Assembly (NCBI GenBank): GCA_021806765.1
Contig: JAJZQR010000113.1
Span: 1-15,437 of the forward strand
Reading direction: 5' to 3'
Length of the DNA: 15,437 nt
Source: Chloroflexota bacterium
Lineage (GTDB): Bacteria > Chloroflexota > UBA6077
The notes under the pieces are model-generated. The model saw nothing but the letters and a program-made list of their open reading frames with translations. It was not told where the DNA came from and ran no database searches. Numbering within the stretch: position 1 is the stretch's first letter; each line of letters opens with the position of its first letter. Below are positions 1 through 7,446 of this stretch, piece by piece. A program made the translations under genes and the position numbers.

Positions 1-2
1 CA

Positions 3-17
3 GGGGCGCAGTGCCCC
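3..17. terminator. Possible hairpin at the window start
   Basis: A GGGGC / GCCCC inverted repeat with the 5-nt loop GCAGT is followed about 8 bases later by a pyrimidine-rich stretch (CTCTTCTTCTTC). It could be the terminator of a gene left of the window, or leader structure for the gene starting at 57. With 5-bp arms in GC-rich DNA, chance is a real possibility. Confidence 0.2.
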
Positions 18-56
18 GCCCTACTCTCTTCTTCTTCGAGCCGAAGGGAGGATACC

Positions 57-593
57 ATGGCCAAGACCGCGGCCGTCGCCGACGAACTGCTGGGTCCGAG
101 CCCGCTGCCCGAATTCAACCCGGACGAGCGCCGCTATGGGGTCCACGTGCGGGAGACCCTGCTGAAGCTGCTCAAAGGCCACCAGGATGCGCTGGACCTG
201 CTGACCAAGTACCACCGGGAGCCCGGCCGGCTGGGCGCCGTGCCGGTGCCCAAGACCGTCGACACCCGGGCGCTGCGGCTGTCCAAGGTGGAGGAGATCC
301 TCTCCTGCACCATCCGCTTCCTCCACGACGGCTCCGACGGCGGGCCGATGGCCCAGTGGGAAGACCGGGAGCAGGGTCTCATCCTCCAAAGGCGGGATTT
401 CCCCACCCGCTTCCCTCACATCGTCATCGTGCGAACGGACACCTTCGATGCCGGGAAGGGCGAGCCCGTAACCAGCTCCTGGTGCGTGCACCGCATCCAG
501 AACCAGCGGCAAGGTATCAGGATCAACCGGGTGCTGGACGTCATGAACCTGGGCGTCAGCCTCGGCCTGGAGCTGTTCAGGCTCGGCCGGTAG
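57..593 (+). CDS. Hypothetical protein, 178 aa
   Basis: I do not recognise this protein. It is soluble, with no signal peptide or membrane segment. The N-terminal half is helical and charged (RETLLKLLKGHQDALDLLTK around residues 25-44). The second half looks alpha/beta: HIVIVRTDTF near residue 122, then a conserved-looking TSSWCVHRIQNQ stretch near 140. The ATG start is favoured by GGGAGGA ending about 5 bases upstream, a strong Shine-Dalgarno site. Codon use is typical of the window (C or G in third positions), which supports real coding over the overlapping frames. It is convergent with the ABM-domain gene: the two stop codons are 9 bases apart and lie in a small hairpin. There is no functional partner next to it, so no role is proposed. 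Confidence 0.65.
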   Translation: MAKTAAVADELLGPSPLPEFNPDERRYGVHVRETLLKLLKGHQDALDLLTKYHREPGRLGAVPVPKTVDTRALRLSKVEEILSCTIRFLHDGSDGGPMAQWEDREQGLILQRRDFPTRFPHIVIVRTDTFDAGKGEPVTSSWCVHRIQNQRQGIRINRVLDVMNLGVSLGLELFRLGR

Positions 594-606
594 CCCCGCC
601 GGCTAC
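589..606. terminator. Small hairpin between convergent stop codons
   Basis: TAGCC (591-595) and GGCTA (601-605) form an inverted repeat with loop CCGCC, extendable by one or two pairs including a G-T pair. It contains both the TAG stop of the left gene and the TAG stop of the minus-strand gene. It could act as a compact bidirectional terminator. There is no T-run, and the arms are short. Confidence 0.25.
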
Positions 607-905
607 TCCATGCGGATCAGCACCTCACCCACTCCCGTAATAGGAGGGGCGGCGAAGTGGGGTGCCAGATCGTCCGTGTAGACCCGGGCCCGGTCCAGGC
701 TATTGCGCCAGGCGAAGTAGTCCTCGGGGGAATCCCACTCGGAGAGGACCACGTAGCTTCCTGCCCCGTCGATGACCCGAATCAACTCCCGGGACCGGAA
801 GCCCTTGCGAGCCTTGAGATCGTCCGCGGCCTCCTTCCACTTCTGCTCGAACTCGGCCTCCTCCCCCGGCTTGATCCGCATCAGAAACATCGCCCTGCCG
901 GCCAT
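603..905 (-). CDS. ABM-domain (antibiotic biosynthesis monooxygenase-like) protein, 100 aa
   Basis: This is a small dimeric ferredoxin-like-fold protein of the ABM superfamily, which includes cofactor-free monooxygenases and HmoA/IsdG-type haem-degrading enzymes. Evidence is the N-terminal strand MFLMRIKPGEEAEFEQKW, a central strand YVVLSEWDSPEDYFAWRNS (the W-x-S-x-E-x-Y-x-W pattern typical of the family), and a total length near 100 residues. An upstream in-frame start at 1031 exists. The ATG at 905 is chosen because GGAGGT lies 5 bases before it and the extra 42 residues are low-complexity Arg/Pro/Gly. The Asn expected near the N-terminus of true IsdG enzymes is not evident, so haem degradation is unproven. 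It lies downstream of the stress protein on the same strand with 148 bases between, and may be read from its own or the upstream promoter. Confidence 0.8.
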   Translation of the reverse strand: MAGRAMFLMRIKPGEEAEFEQKWKEAADDLKARKGFRSRELIRVIDGAGSYVVLSEWDSPEDYFAWRNSLDRARVYTDDLAPHFAAPPITGVGEVLIRME

Positions 906-934
906 TCCGCACCTCCGGTAAATGGGGGTGTCCA

Positions 935-976
935 GCGGGGGCGGCCCCCGCCGGCGGGATGTGGGGTGTCCCCACA
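935..976 (-). terminator. Pair of GC-rich hairpins downstream of the stress protein gene
   Basis: Two perfect 7-bp inverted repeats with 3-nt loops stand side by side: GCGGGGG/CCCCCGC (935-951) and TGTGGGG/CCCCACA (960-976). They lie 78-119 bases past the stop of the universal stress protein gene and just upstream of the ABM gene on the same strand. Neither has a following T-run, so they could be a weak or Rho-assisted terminator, or an RNA-processing or stability element between the two genes. Confidence 0.35.
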
Positions 977-1053
977 CCAACGACACCCACCTGCCAGACC
1001 CTGGGTAAGGGCCGGGCAGGTTCCGTGCCAACCGGGTGGTTGCTGAAGCCCGC

Positions 1054-1500
1054 CTACCGCACCACCAGCACGTCGCAGCCGGCCTGGTCCACCACCCGAG
1101 CCGTCGTGCCCCCCAGCAGCGTTCCCCACACCCCAGAATGGCCGGAGTGGCCGATGGCGATCAGATCTGCCCGCTGCTCCCGGGCATACTGAAGGATGGA
1201 TTGGGCCGCATGTCCCACGGCCGTCGCGGTCTTCAGCGCCATACCCAGCTCCCCTGCCAGGGACTGGGCCTTGGTCTGCAGATCCGCGAAGTACTGTTCC
1301 CTCAGCGGCTCCGTCTCCTCCACCTCGCCCACCCCTTTCGCGTCGCGAGGGGTGTGCTCGTCGACGGACAAGGCAGTGACGGCGGCCTTCTGCTGCTGAG
1401 CCACGAGCAGTGCCCGCCGCAGGGCCTTGGTGGAACCCGGCGAGCCGTCAAAGGGAACCAGGATCATCTGGTAGGGCAACGACGTCGCTTCCTTCTGCAT
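1054..1500 (-). CDS. Universal stress protein (UspA family), 148 aa
   Basis: Single-domain cytosolic Usp of normal family length. The start strand MILVPFDGS (Asp18 is the usual nucleotide-contact aspartate) opens a Rossmann-like alpha/beta fold. The C-terminal signature GHSGHSGVWGTLLGG (from residue 117) fits the ATP-binding pattern G-x2-G-x9-G, but the residue after the last Gly is Gly, with Thr next, where G(S/T) is usual. It ends in CDVLVVR, the typical last strand. ATG at 1500 is preferred over GTG at 1533 because GGAGG lies 9 bases upstream and the extension is not family-like. A promoter is proposed at 1588-1615. It is probably a stress-response ATP-binding protein. Adjacency to a PAS kinase suggests a sensing neighbourhood, but no direct link is shown. 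Confidence 0.93.
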   Translation of the reverse strand: MQKEATSLPYQMILVPFDGSPGSTKALRRALLVAQQQKAAVTALSVDEHTPRDAKGVGEVEETEPLREQYFADLQTKAQSLAGELGMALKTATAVGHAAQSILQYAREQRADLIAIGHSGHSGVWGTLLGGTTARVVDQAGCDVLVVR

Positions 1501-1587
1501 AACTTGCAGCCTCCACTTCGTAATCCCACCCACCTGCCCCGGCTTTTCGACTCGGATCCAGCCAGGCGGGGCGACCGCTGAGGGCTC

Positions 1588-1615
1588 AGTATAGCGGAGA
1601 GGCCTTCCACGGCAA
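1588..1615 (-). promoter_or_regulatory. Candidate sigma-70-type promoter of the stress protein gene
   Basis: On the minus strand TATACT (1593-1588) matches the -10 consensus at 5 of 6 positions. TTGCCG (1615-1610) sits 16 bases upstream as a -35. Transcription would start near 1581, giving a leader of about 80 bases before the ATG at 1500. It falls in the gap between the kinase and stress protein genes, so it would separate them into two units. Confidence 0.45.
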
Positions 1616-1681
1616 AGCAGAACCGGCGGACTCTATGCGTGCGCCCTTCGATCGACGGCGGTGAGGCAAATCCAATCGGGA

Positions 1682-1705
1682 GCCGGCGTCGTCCCCGACG
1701 CCGGC
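1682..1705 (-). terminator. Strong hairpin downstream of the histidine kinase
   Basis: A perfect 10-bp inverted repeat (GCCGGCGTCG and CGACGCCGGC) with a 4-nt loop lies 48 bases past the kinase stop codon. In the direction of the kinase it is followed by CGATTGGATTTG rather than a clean U-run. A terminator or 3' stability element is the natural reading; it is the most stable hairpin in the left half. Confidence 0.5.
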
Positions 1706-1753
1706 GGTCGGGGGCATCGACCGTGGCGATGGCTGTCGGGCCCAGACCCGCTG

Positions 1754-3310
1754 CTATTCCGCCACAGGCAGCGTGAGGGAGAAGCGGCTTCCCTTCCCGG
1801 GCTCGCTCTCGGCCCAGACTCTCCCTCCCTGAGCCTCCACCAGCATCCTGGTGATGTAGAGCCCCAGCCCCAATCCCTCGGTCTTCCGGGTGCCCTTCAC
1901 CCGGTAGTAGCGCTCGAAGACGTGGGGAAGATCCTCCGGGGGGATACCCACCCCCCGGTCGACCATCGATACCACCGCCTCACCACCTGCCCGTCGTGCC
2001 GTCAGCAGCACCTCCGTATCGGAGGGCGAGTACTTGAGGGCGTTGCTGAGCAGGTTGGTGAGGACGCGCTCCAGCCGGTCCGGGTCCGCCAGGATGGGCG
2101 GGAAATCGGGCGGTATCTCCACCCGCACCCGCTCCAGATCCAGGACCCCGTCCAGCCGCAGCCTCAGGTCTTCCACAAAGGAGCGCAGATCCAGGCTCCT
2201 CGTGTTCAATTGAAGCTGTCTGGACTCCATGCGGGCCATGTCCACCAGATCCTGGATCATGGCGTTCATCCGGCGGGCGCTGGTGAAGATCGCCTCGGCG
2301 CTCTGCCGCAGCCGGCCACCCTGCCCGGCCCGATCCATCATCCGCACCAGCAGCTGCGCCTGGCCCTGCACCGCCGTCAGGGGACTCCGGAGGTCGTGGG
2401 AGACCATTCGCACCAGGTCCTCCCGCTGCTCCTGTAGCTGGTGCAGCTCCGAGACGTCGGTGAAACTGGCGACCGCCCCCAGTATCTCGCCCCCAGGACC
2501 CAGGATCGGCGCGGCGCCGATCGCGACCCACCGAGCCGGCCCGTCGGGCGGATGAAGTACCATCACGACCCCGTTGACCGCTTCGCCCTTCAGCGCCTTT
2601 GCCACCGGCGTCTGGTCCAGGGGGAAGGGCTCCCCCTCGGCCGTCTCGATCCCCAGCAGCTTCACCCGCTCGCCCAGGGGCATCCCCCGACTCTCCGCCG
2701 AGTAGCCCAGCATCGCCTGGGCAGCGGGGTTCATGCGGCGGATCTCCCCTTTCGGGTCGTAGATGACGATCGCGTCGACTATGGAGAGGATGGTGGCTTC
2801 CAGTTCGGCAGCTCGACGCTGCACCTCCTCTAGCAGCCTTTCCCGCTCCTCCTCGGCACGCTTGCGCTCGGTGATATCCCGAATGATGCTGACGGGAATC
2901 CGCTCCCGGCCGATGGTTCCGCCTGGGGAGCTCACCTCCACCGGGAAGCTGCTCCCATCCTTACGCCTGTGAAGGGTCTCGAAGGTGATCCCCTCCGCGG
3001 CCGCCTGCGCCATCTGCTCCTCTATAAGCCGGTTAGCCGTGGGCATCCGAAGCTGGTGGATAGTCATGGAGAGCAGCTCGGGGTAGCTGTAACCGTAGGC
3101 CTTGACCGCCGCCTCGTTGGCATCGACGATCCGGCCACGCCTCCCGACGAACAGGATGATGTCCCGGGCGCGCTCGAAGAGGAGCCTGTAGGTCCCTGGG
3201 GCTTCCGCGAGGCTCCGGCTCTCGCCGGCGCCGCCTCCGCCGGTCCTGTCTCCCTCTGATCTGGATCCGGGCGATGCCCGCTTCTTCCCGTCTTCGCTTC
3301 TATTGCCCAC
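1754..3310 (-). CDS. Soluble two-PAS sensor histidine kinase, 518 aa
   Basis: Order, numbered from the chosen start: low-complexity N-terminus (1-38); PAS 1 (about 40-149), ending in the PAC-like [14 protein letters not shown]; short coiled coil (150-173); PAS 2 (about 171-288), ending SFTDVSE; HisKA with H box [10 protein letters not shown] and phospho-acceptor His305; HATPase_c with N box LLSNALKY (Asn423), G1 [11 protein letters not shown] (451 on), F box FERYYR, and G2 GLGLGLYI (479 on). All catalytic boxes are intact. No membrane helix is visible, so it should sense a cytosolic signal. GTG at 3310 is chosen because AGGAG lies 5 bases upstream; the ORF runs open to 3481, but that stretch is not protein-like. 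No response regulator is encoded in the window, so it is an orphan here. The partner and the ligand are unknown. Confidence 0.93.
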   Translation of the reverse strand: MGNRSEDGKKRASPGSRSEGDRTGGGGAGESRSLAEAPGTYRLLFERARDIILFVGRRGRIVDANEAAVKAYGYSYPELLSMTIHQLRMPTANRLIEEQMAQAAAEGITFETLHRRKDGSSFPVEVSSPGGTIGRERIPVSIIRDITERKRAEEERERLLEEVQRRAAELEATILSIVDAIVIYDPKGEIRRMNPAAQAMLGYSAESRGMPLGERVKLLGIETAEGEPFPLDQTPVAKALKGEAVNGVVMVLHPPDGPARWVAIGAAPILGPGGEILGAVASFTDVSELHQLQEQREDLVRMVSHDLRSPLTAVQGQAQLLVRMMDRAGQGGRLRQSAEAIFTSARRMNAMIQDLVDMARMESRQLQLNTRSLDLRSFVEDLRLRLDGVLDLERVRVEIPPDFPPILADPDRLERVLTNLLSNALKYSPSDTEVLLTARRAGGEAVVSMVDRGVGIPPEDLPHVFERYYRVKGTRKTEGLGLGLYITRMLVEAQGGRVWAESEPGKGSRFSLTLPVAE

Positions 3311-3701
3311 GGCATCTCCTAACCACGTGAATCCTGCGGGCGGGATTGGTGGTCGTGCCCGGCCGTCGCATCCCGCCACACCCACGGGCATAGTCTCGGC
3401 GAAGGGTCGATGAACTGCACGCCCATCGGAATCTGCGTGCAGGATAGGGGCCAGGGACCCGGCTCGTCTCGTGCCACCCACCTTCTACCATCTGGGACGA
3501 TTCCCGCGATGGGGCAAGGTGGCACGCCCAGGCTGCGCCATCTCGATGGGAGCATTCCGAGGGCAGGCCCGATGGTGGGGGCTGCGTCGTGGGGATCGGT
3601 GCGCACCGCGCAGAGGAAAGAGCGGCGAAGCAACGAAACCGCTGCGACGCCGCCGCCCATGGCCAATATGTCTACGCTTTTGCTCGGCAGTCCTCGCCGT
3701 T
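3311..3701. other. 391-bp gap with nested inverted repeats, no convincing gene
   Basis: No frame here has good coding character. The sequence holds structure that would be transcribed as the kinase leader (minus strand). TGCACGC/GCGTGCA (3416-3422 and 3435-3441) is a perfect 7-bp repeat with a 12-nt loop. CGTGCCACC/GGTGGCACG (3470-3478 and 3518-3526) is a perfect 9-bp repeat enclosing a smaller GGGA-CGAT-TCCC hairpin (3494-3505). Near 3621-3643 a weak AGCGG/CCGCT repeat followed by CTCTTTCC on the minus strand may end the upstream gene. I saw no clear -35/-10 pair. Confidence 0.45.
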
Positions 3702-6512
3702 CTAGCGAACCGTGCCTGCGACGGGCAAAGCTCCCAGGATCACCCGGCCCGTCGATCCGTCAACCAGCACTTCCTGGCCATCGGCAATGCGTCGAGTTGC
3801 CCGTGGCACGGACATGACCGCAGGAATGCCGTACTCCCGAGCTACGATGGCGGCGTGGGACGTCGCCCCTCCAGTCTCGGCGACCATGGCGGCGGCGACC
3901 GTAAAGAGCGGGGTCCAGGCAGGATTGGTGTAGGGGCACACCATAACCTCGCCGGGCTTCAGCCGGGCCCACTCCTGCTCGCCGCGCACCAGGCGAGCCG
4001 TCGCCCGAACCGTGCCGGCGCTGGCCGGGATCCCTCGCAGCCCGTCGCCGCCGGCTGCCAGTCGCATCCGGCTCTGCCACCGGGCGTTCACCACCCTGTA
4101 GGTAGCCTTTCGCCGCTTGATATGGCGCCTGGCCTCCGGCAGCCCTGGAGCCTTGCCCAGCAGCCACGGCCAACGTCGAAGCCGTCCTTCCACCAGGCTT
4201 CTGGCGGCCTCATAGCGGCCGTCCTGGCATTTGGGCTGAGACTCGGTCTCCATTAGCCCCAGCAACAAACAGCGCAGCGGGCTCGAATCCTGCCTCCAGG
4301 TAGGGGTTGAGAGATACCAGGTGGCACCCTCCCGATGGCCGTACTCGGCAAGAAACCGGCTCATGGAGTCCAGGAAGTCCCGTCCGGCCTCGAAGGTGCC
4401 GAGGGCATCCAGATCGCCTCCGGCAACAGCCTGCACCACCGCCGGCTCCTTCCGGAACCGGCGAGAGAGGGCCCACAGGGCCTCGTTGGTTTCCGAGGTC
4501 CGAGTGCGCAGCCCGGTCATCAGGTCGGAGGCCAGTTGGGATGCCCGTCGGGGTCCAACCGCCAGGGCAACCAGGGCTCGCAGCCAGCTATCGGCCCGCA
4601 GGCCGGCTCCTAGCTGAAACCGGGCCTTCAAGGCCGGTCGCCAGACGGCCAGGACGGCATCGGCCCGGGCCGCCAGGTCGGCATCGGAGAGGGTGGAGAG
4701 CGGGATCGGCCGGCTGATCTCCAGCAACTGTTCCCGGTACTCGGCCCACCAGCCTTCCCAATCCCGGTCGAGGGTGCGGACCGTGTACTTGGCCGAGCCC
4801 AGCAGTCGCCAGGTGGGCCTCAGCCTCGGGAAGGGCACGTACACATCGCGCCAGAGCTGTCCCTTCAGAGCTTCCACGTCCTCGGGGGAAGCGGCCAAGC
4901 CCTCGCCACACGCGGCGTCGGTCAACGCTTCGATCATCGCTGCGAAGAACAGGTTGTCCAGGGGCTTGGGGGCCAAAGGGTATCGCTCCCGACCCAACGG
5001 CTGAACGAGCCGCTGCCACCGATCCAGCCTGCTCTCCGGCGGGATGGGCTCGGTCTCTCGCTCGGCCAGGGTGGTGATGGGCCGCGTCTGGAGCAGGTAG
5101 AGGTTCCCCTGGGTCAGGGCAAACTCCACATCTTGCGGACAGCCGAAATGGCGCTCCAGCTGGAGGCCCAGGGTCGCCAGCCGCAGCAGCTGGGGGTTCG
5201 GCAGCAGCGGGTTGTCGGGATCGACCGGTTCGCCCTCCGCCACCCTCAGGTCGCCGGTGCGGTCGAGGTGGTAGACGTCCCCGGTCACCGCCCCGGATAC
5301 GACGGCTTCCCCCAGACCGGCGGCCGCCTCGACCAGCATGCGCGCCGGCCGGCGGGTCACCGGGTCCACGGTAAACATCACCCCGGCGGCATCGGCCGGA
5401 ACCATCTCCTGGACGATCAAGGCCATGGAGACCCCCAGGTGGTCGATGCCCAGCTCGTGCCGGTAGTGGAGGGCCCTGGGGCTCCAGAGGGACGCCCAGC
5501 AACGGCGCACGGCCTCGAACAGCTCACCGTCGCCTCCCACGTTCAGGGCAGTCTCCTGCTGCCCGGCAAAGGAGGCCTCAGCCAGGTCTTCCGCCGTCGC
5601 CGAGGAGCGCACGGCCACCGCCGGGGCACCCAGCCGGTGGTGGGCCTCCAGGATCTCTCGTGCCAAAGGCTCCAACAGAGGCCGGGAGGAAAAGGCGTTC
5701 GCAGCCTCGCTGCCGGCCGCATCCCACCGCTGTTGATCGATCAACGGGGAGAGCAGATCCCCCAGCCGCCAGGCGGAAATCTGTTCGGCATACGCCTGCG
5801 TGGTGATGCAGAAGCCGTTGGGGACGGGAAGGCCGAGGGTCAGCATCTCCCCCAGGTTTGCACCCTTGCCGCCGGCGACCGCGGCGTCGCCGCGCCCAAT
5901 GTCACTTAGCCATCGAATCCGCACCAGCATACCTCCGACGACGAGGCTCCAGGCCGAGTCCAGCAGGGTAGAGGCGTAACTGTTTCCGAACAGGTATGCA
6001 ACGAGGGCGCTCTGGTAGGTGGAGAGGATGTGCAGGGCGATTTGCCGAGCGGGAAGGTCTCCGCGGATCTGGCCCAGCCGCTGTCCGGCCTCCACCAACT
6101 CCGTGACGAGGCTCCAGAACTTCTCTCGGGAGGGGCTCACACTGGAGAGGTAGTTGGGATCCTGCAGGCTGTACTGCACGACGACTCGTGCCTGGGACCG
6201 GTTGGCCTCGGTGAGGCGGCCCCAGGCAGTGAGGACCGCGTGAATGCGCTCCAGGGGGGTCTTGTCCTGACCCATCTCGTCGAGCAGACGGGCAAGGCCT
6301 TCAGTCGACCGCTCGCCGAGGTAGCGCAGCACCCCGTCCTTGGTCTGAAAGTGGTTAAAGAAGGTGGCGCGACTGACACCGGCTCGAGCCGCGATCTCGT
6401 CCACCGTCGTCGCGTCGAACCCTTTCTCCTGGGCTAGCGCCATGGCAGCCTCGAAGAGGGCCTGCTTCACCTGGGCCTGCTTCAGTTCTCGCAATCCGCC
6501 GGTTCGCCGCAA
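3702..6512 (-). CDS. TetR-type regulator fused to a rifampin-phosphotransferase-like PEP-utilising enzyme, 936 aa
   Basis: Residues 1-194 are a TetR-family repressor: HTH TTVDEIAARAGVSRATFFNHF (about 36-56) plus a helical ligand domain. Residues 197-480 are a PEP/pyruvate-binding ATP-grasp domain: GGKGANLGEM (214), VRSSATAEDL (301, Arg302), TVDPVTRRP, and the closing QTRPITTL (475). Residues 480-830 form a middle domain with YGHREGATWYL. Residues 835-936 are the mobile phosphohistidine domain, GGATSHAAIVAREYG, with His886. The order ATP-grasp, middle, His at the C-terminus, without a C-terminal PEP barrel, is that of rifampin phosphotransferases, not of PEP synthase (PpsA). The substrate is unproven. 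The TTG start has GGGAGG 7 bases upstream. An internal GTG at 5924 with its own GGAGG could make a separate 740-aa enzyme, so the frame may be a fusion or two overlapping genes that lost a stop codon. A promoter/operator lies just upstream. Confidence 0.88.
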   Translation of the reverse strand: MRRTGGLRELKQAQVKQALFEAAMALAQEKGFDATTVDEIAARAGVSRATFFNHFQTKDGVLRYLGERSTEGLARLLDEMGQDKTPLERIHAVLTAWGRLTEANRSQARVVVQYSLQDPNYLSSVSPSREKFWSLVTELVEAGQRLGQIRGDLPARQIALHILSTYQSALVAYLFGNSYASTLLDSAWSLVVGGMLVRIRWLSDIGRGDAAVAGGKGANLGEMLTLGLPVPNGFCITTQAYAEQISAWRLGDLLSPLIDQQRWDAAGSEAANAFSSRPLLEPLAREILEAHHRLGAPAVAVRSSATAEDLAEASFAGQQETALNVGGDGELFEAVRRCWASLWSPRALHYRHELGIDHLGVSMALIVQEMVPADAAGVMFTVDPVTRRPARMLVEAAAGLGEAVVSGAVTGDVYHLDRTGDLRVAEGEPVDPDNPLLPNPQLLRLATLGLQLERHFGCPQDVEFALTQGNLYLLQTRPITTLAERETEPIPPESRLDRWQRLVQPLGRERYPLAPKPLDNLFFAAMIEALTDAACGEGLAASPEDVEALKGQLWRDVYVPFPRLRPTWRLLGSAKYTVRTLDRDWEGWWAEYREQLLEISRPIPLSTLSDADLAARADAVLAVWRPALKARFQLGAGLRADSWLRALVALAVGPRRASQLASDLMTGLRTRTSETNEALWALSRRFRKEPAVVQAVAGGDLDALGTFEAGRDFLDSMSRFLAEYGHREGATWYLSTPTWRQDSSPLRCLLLGLMETESQPKCQDGRYEAARSLVEGRLRRWPWLLGKAPGLPEARRHIKRRKATYRVVNARWQSRMRLAAGGDGLRGIPASAGTVRATARLVRGEQEWARLKPGEVMVCPYTNPAWTPLFTVAAAMVAETGGATSHAAIVAREYGIPAVMSVPRATRRIADGQEVLVDGSTGRVILGALPVAGTVR
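5922..5936 (-). promoter_or_regulatory. Internal ribosome binding site and GTG at the TetR/enzyme junction
   Basis: On the minus strand GGAGG (5936-5932) is followed after 7 bases by GTG (5924-5922), in frame with the enzyme domain and beginning VRIRWLSDIGRGD, where stand-alone enzymes of this family normally begin. The ATG at 5930 is only 1 base from the GGAGG, so GTG is the better start. The site coincides with the Val-Gly-Gly codons that end the TetR domain. This is the arrangement expected for two translationally coupled genes, yet no stop codon separates them. Confidence 0.55.
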
Positions 6513-6553
6513 GGTCTGGCCTCCCTCGCCCGCATGTTAGTAGATGCGAGTCA

Positions 6554-6577
6554 AATATTAGACTAGCGTCTAATATT
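6554..6577. promoter_or_regulatory. Probable TetR operator, 24-bp perfect inverted repeat
   Basis: The arms AATATTAGAC (6554-6563) and GTCTAATATT (6568-6577) are exact reverse complements around TAGC. The element is very AT-rich for its surroundings and lies 42 bases before the TetR fusion start. Size, symmetry and position fit a TetR dimer operator. It overlaps the predicted spacer and -10 of the gene's own promoter, so binding should block transcription (autorepression). That the fused TetR domain is the binder is an inference. Confidence 0.7.
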
Positions 6578-6583
6578 CGTCAG
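6555..6583 (-). promoter_or_regulatory. Candidate promoter of the TetR-phosphotransferase gene
   Basis: On the minus strand CTGACG (6583-6578) as -35 and TAATAT (6560-6555) as -10 are separated by exactly 17 bases. Transcription would start near 6548, giving a leader of about 36 bases that includes GGGAGG. The -10 and spacer lie within the 24-bp inverted repeat. Confidence 0.5.
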
Positions 6584-6766
6584 GGGATGCGGGGGCTTCG
6601 ACCTAGCCGATGACACAATTAGTCCTACTTTCCCACGTGCCATTTGCCGCTTCCTCTGCTACCCTGAAGACCCCATTCCAACCTCCATTGAGGATCCCTG
6701 GGTCCACCCCTTCCCGGCGCCTCGCCACCCGGCCTGCCGCGGAGAACGAGACAATAGGTCGCGTCC

Positions 6767-7345
6767 TTGCATCGTCTTCGCCATCTGCTCTTCAGGGAAA
6801 GCTGTGTCAGTCACCTCGCCGTGGCTCTCGGCGTCATCGCCCTCTCCTCCCTCCTGAGCACGGGCCCTCTCACGGCTTACCGGAGCACCTCTGTCGAGAC
6901 CAGGCCCCTCGCTGAGCAGGGAGACGCCCGGCTGGATCAGTCCACCGAATCCAATCGCGGCGATCGACCCGCCGCGGCGCTGCAGCCCTGGGACGAAACG
7001 GCCGGGGTGCTCCCGCCACCCAGGGTCGTGGCGGCCCCCAGCCCCACCCCGGTCCCGCCGGTCCCCACGCCGACGGCCGTCCCGACCCCCACGGCCGCGC
7101 CCACACCGACGGCCGTCCCGACCCCCACGGCCGCGCCCACGCCGACGACGGCCCCCGACCGAGCCCGCGCTGAAAGGCCGCGTCGGGAGCCAGGCGGGCC
7201 ACTGGAAGGAGAGCGAGCTGCCGGCGGAGCTGGCCGAGCTCCGATCCAACTCCGGGGCGGCCGGCCCCGGCTGGAGGGAGGTGGACAGGAGCTGGTGGCT
7301 TCGGGGATCGCCAAGGGGATAGTGCGCTTCCTGTCAGAGAGGCAG
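6767..7345 (+). pseudogene. Broken secreted N-acetylmuramoyl-L-alanine amidase-like gene (5' remnant)
   Basis: The reading frame from TTG 6767 gives a hydrophobic signal/anchor segment (LAVALGVIALSSLL) and then a PTPTAVPTPTAAP linker typical of exported proteins. At a C5 run (7152-7156) coding character moves to the next frame, which reads PALKGRVGSQAGHWKESELP then AELRSNSGAAGPGWREVD (7155-7286). I recognise this as the opening of the amidase-like domain common in Chloroflexota. Near 7287 it returns to the first frame as ELVASGIAKGIVRFLSERQ. Beyond about 7345 nothing amidase-like follows, and hsdM starts at 7447. So the gene carries two compensating single-base shifts and is truncated. The first frame stays open to 7558 through hsdM's start, so a scrambled 263-aa protein is possible but unlikely to be active. 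The start codon is uncertain, with no clear ribosome site. Confidence 0.55.
7070..7141 (+). repeat. 36-bp tandem repeat, two copies, coding for a Pro-Thr linker
   Basis: Two adjacent 36-bp units (7070-7105 and 7106-7141) differ only at the last base, and a third partial copy begins at 7142. Each encodes 12 residues of a PTAVPTPTAAPT type. The repeat is part of the amidase-like remnant's extracellular linker and is explained by slippage in GC-rich DNA. Confidence 0.85.
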
Positions 7346-7367
7346 GCAGGGAGCACCATCTTCATGG

Positions 7368-7396
7368 TTGCCCGTCGCCGGTGTCGCTGCTACACT
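7368..7396 (+). promoter_or_regulatory. Candidate promoter of the hsdM operon
   Basis: TTGCCC (7368-7373) and TACACT (7391-7396) are 17 bases apart and match the sigma-70 consensus at 4 of 6 positions each. Transcription would start near 7403, about 44 bases before the hsdM ATG. It lies just right of the point where the amidase remnant ends, so the island appears to carry its own promoter. Confidence 0.4.
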
Positions 7397-7446
7397 GGCG
7401 GCGAAACAGGTGTGTACCCTGCCAGCCGTCCCCCCTGGAGACCCCC

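Noticed and set aside
3319..3666. Minus-strand 115-codon frame upstream of the kinase
   Set aside because: Its composition is not protein-like, no ribosome site is seen, and it contains the palindromic elements of the leader. It was treated as non-coding.
3702..5924. Canonical PEP synthase (ppsA) or pyruvate phosphate dikinase
   Set aside because: The phosphohistidine domain is at the very C-terminus and no C-terminal PEP-binding barrel follows, so the domain order is that of rifampin phosphotransferase-like enzymes.
7070..7141. 36-bp repeats as a CRISPR array
   Set aside because: The two units are directly adjacent with no spacers, and they encode a Pro-Thr linker in the amidase remnant.
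7381..7446. Upstream in-frame start for hsdM
   Set aside because: It would begin before the expected transcription start near 7403 and add 22 residues unlike any HsdM N-terminus. ATG 7447 has a proper ribosome site.
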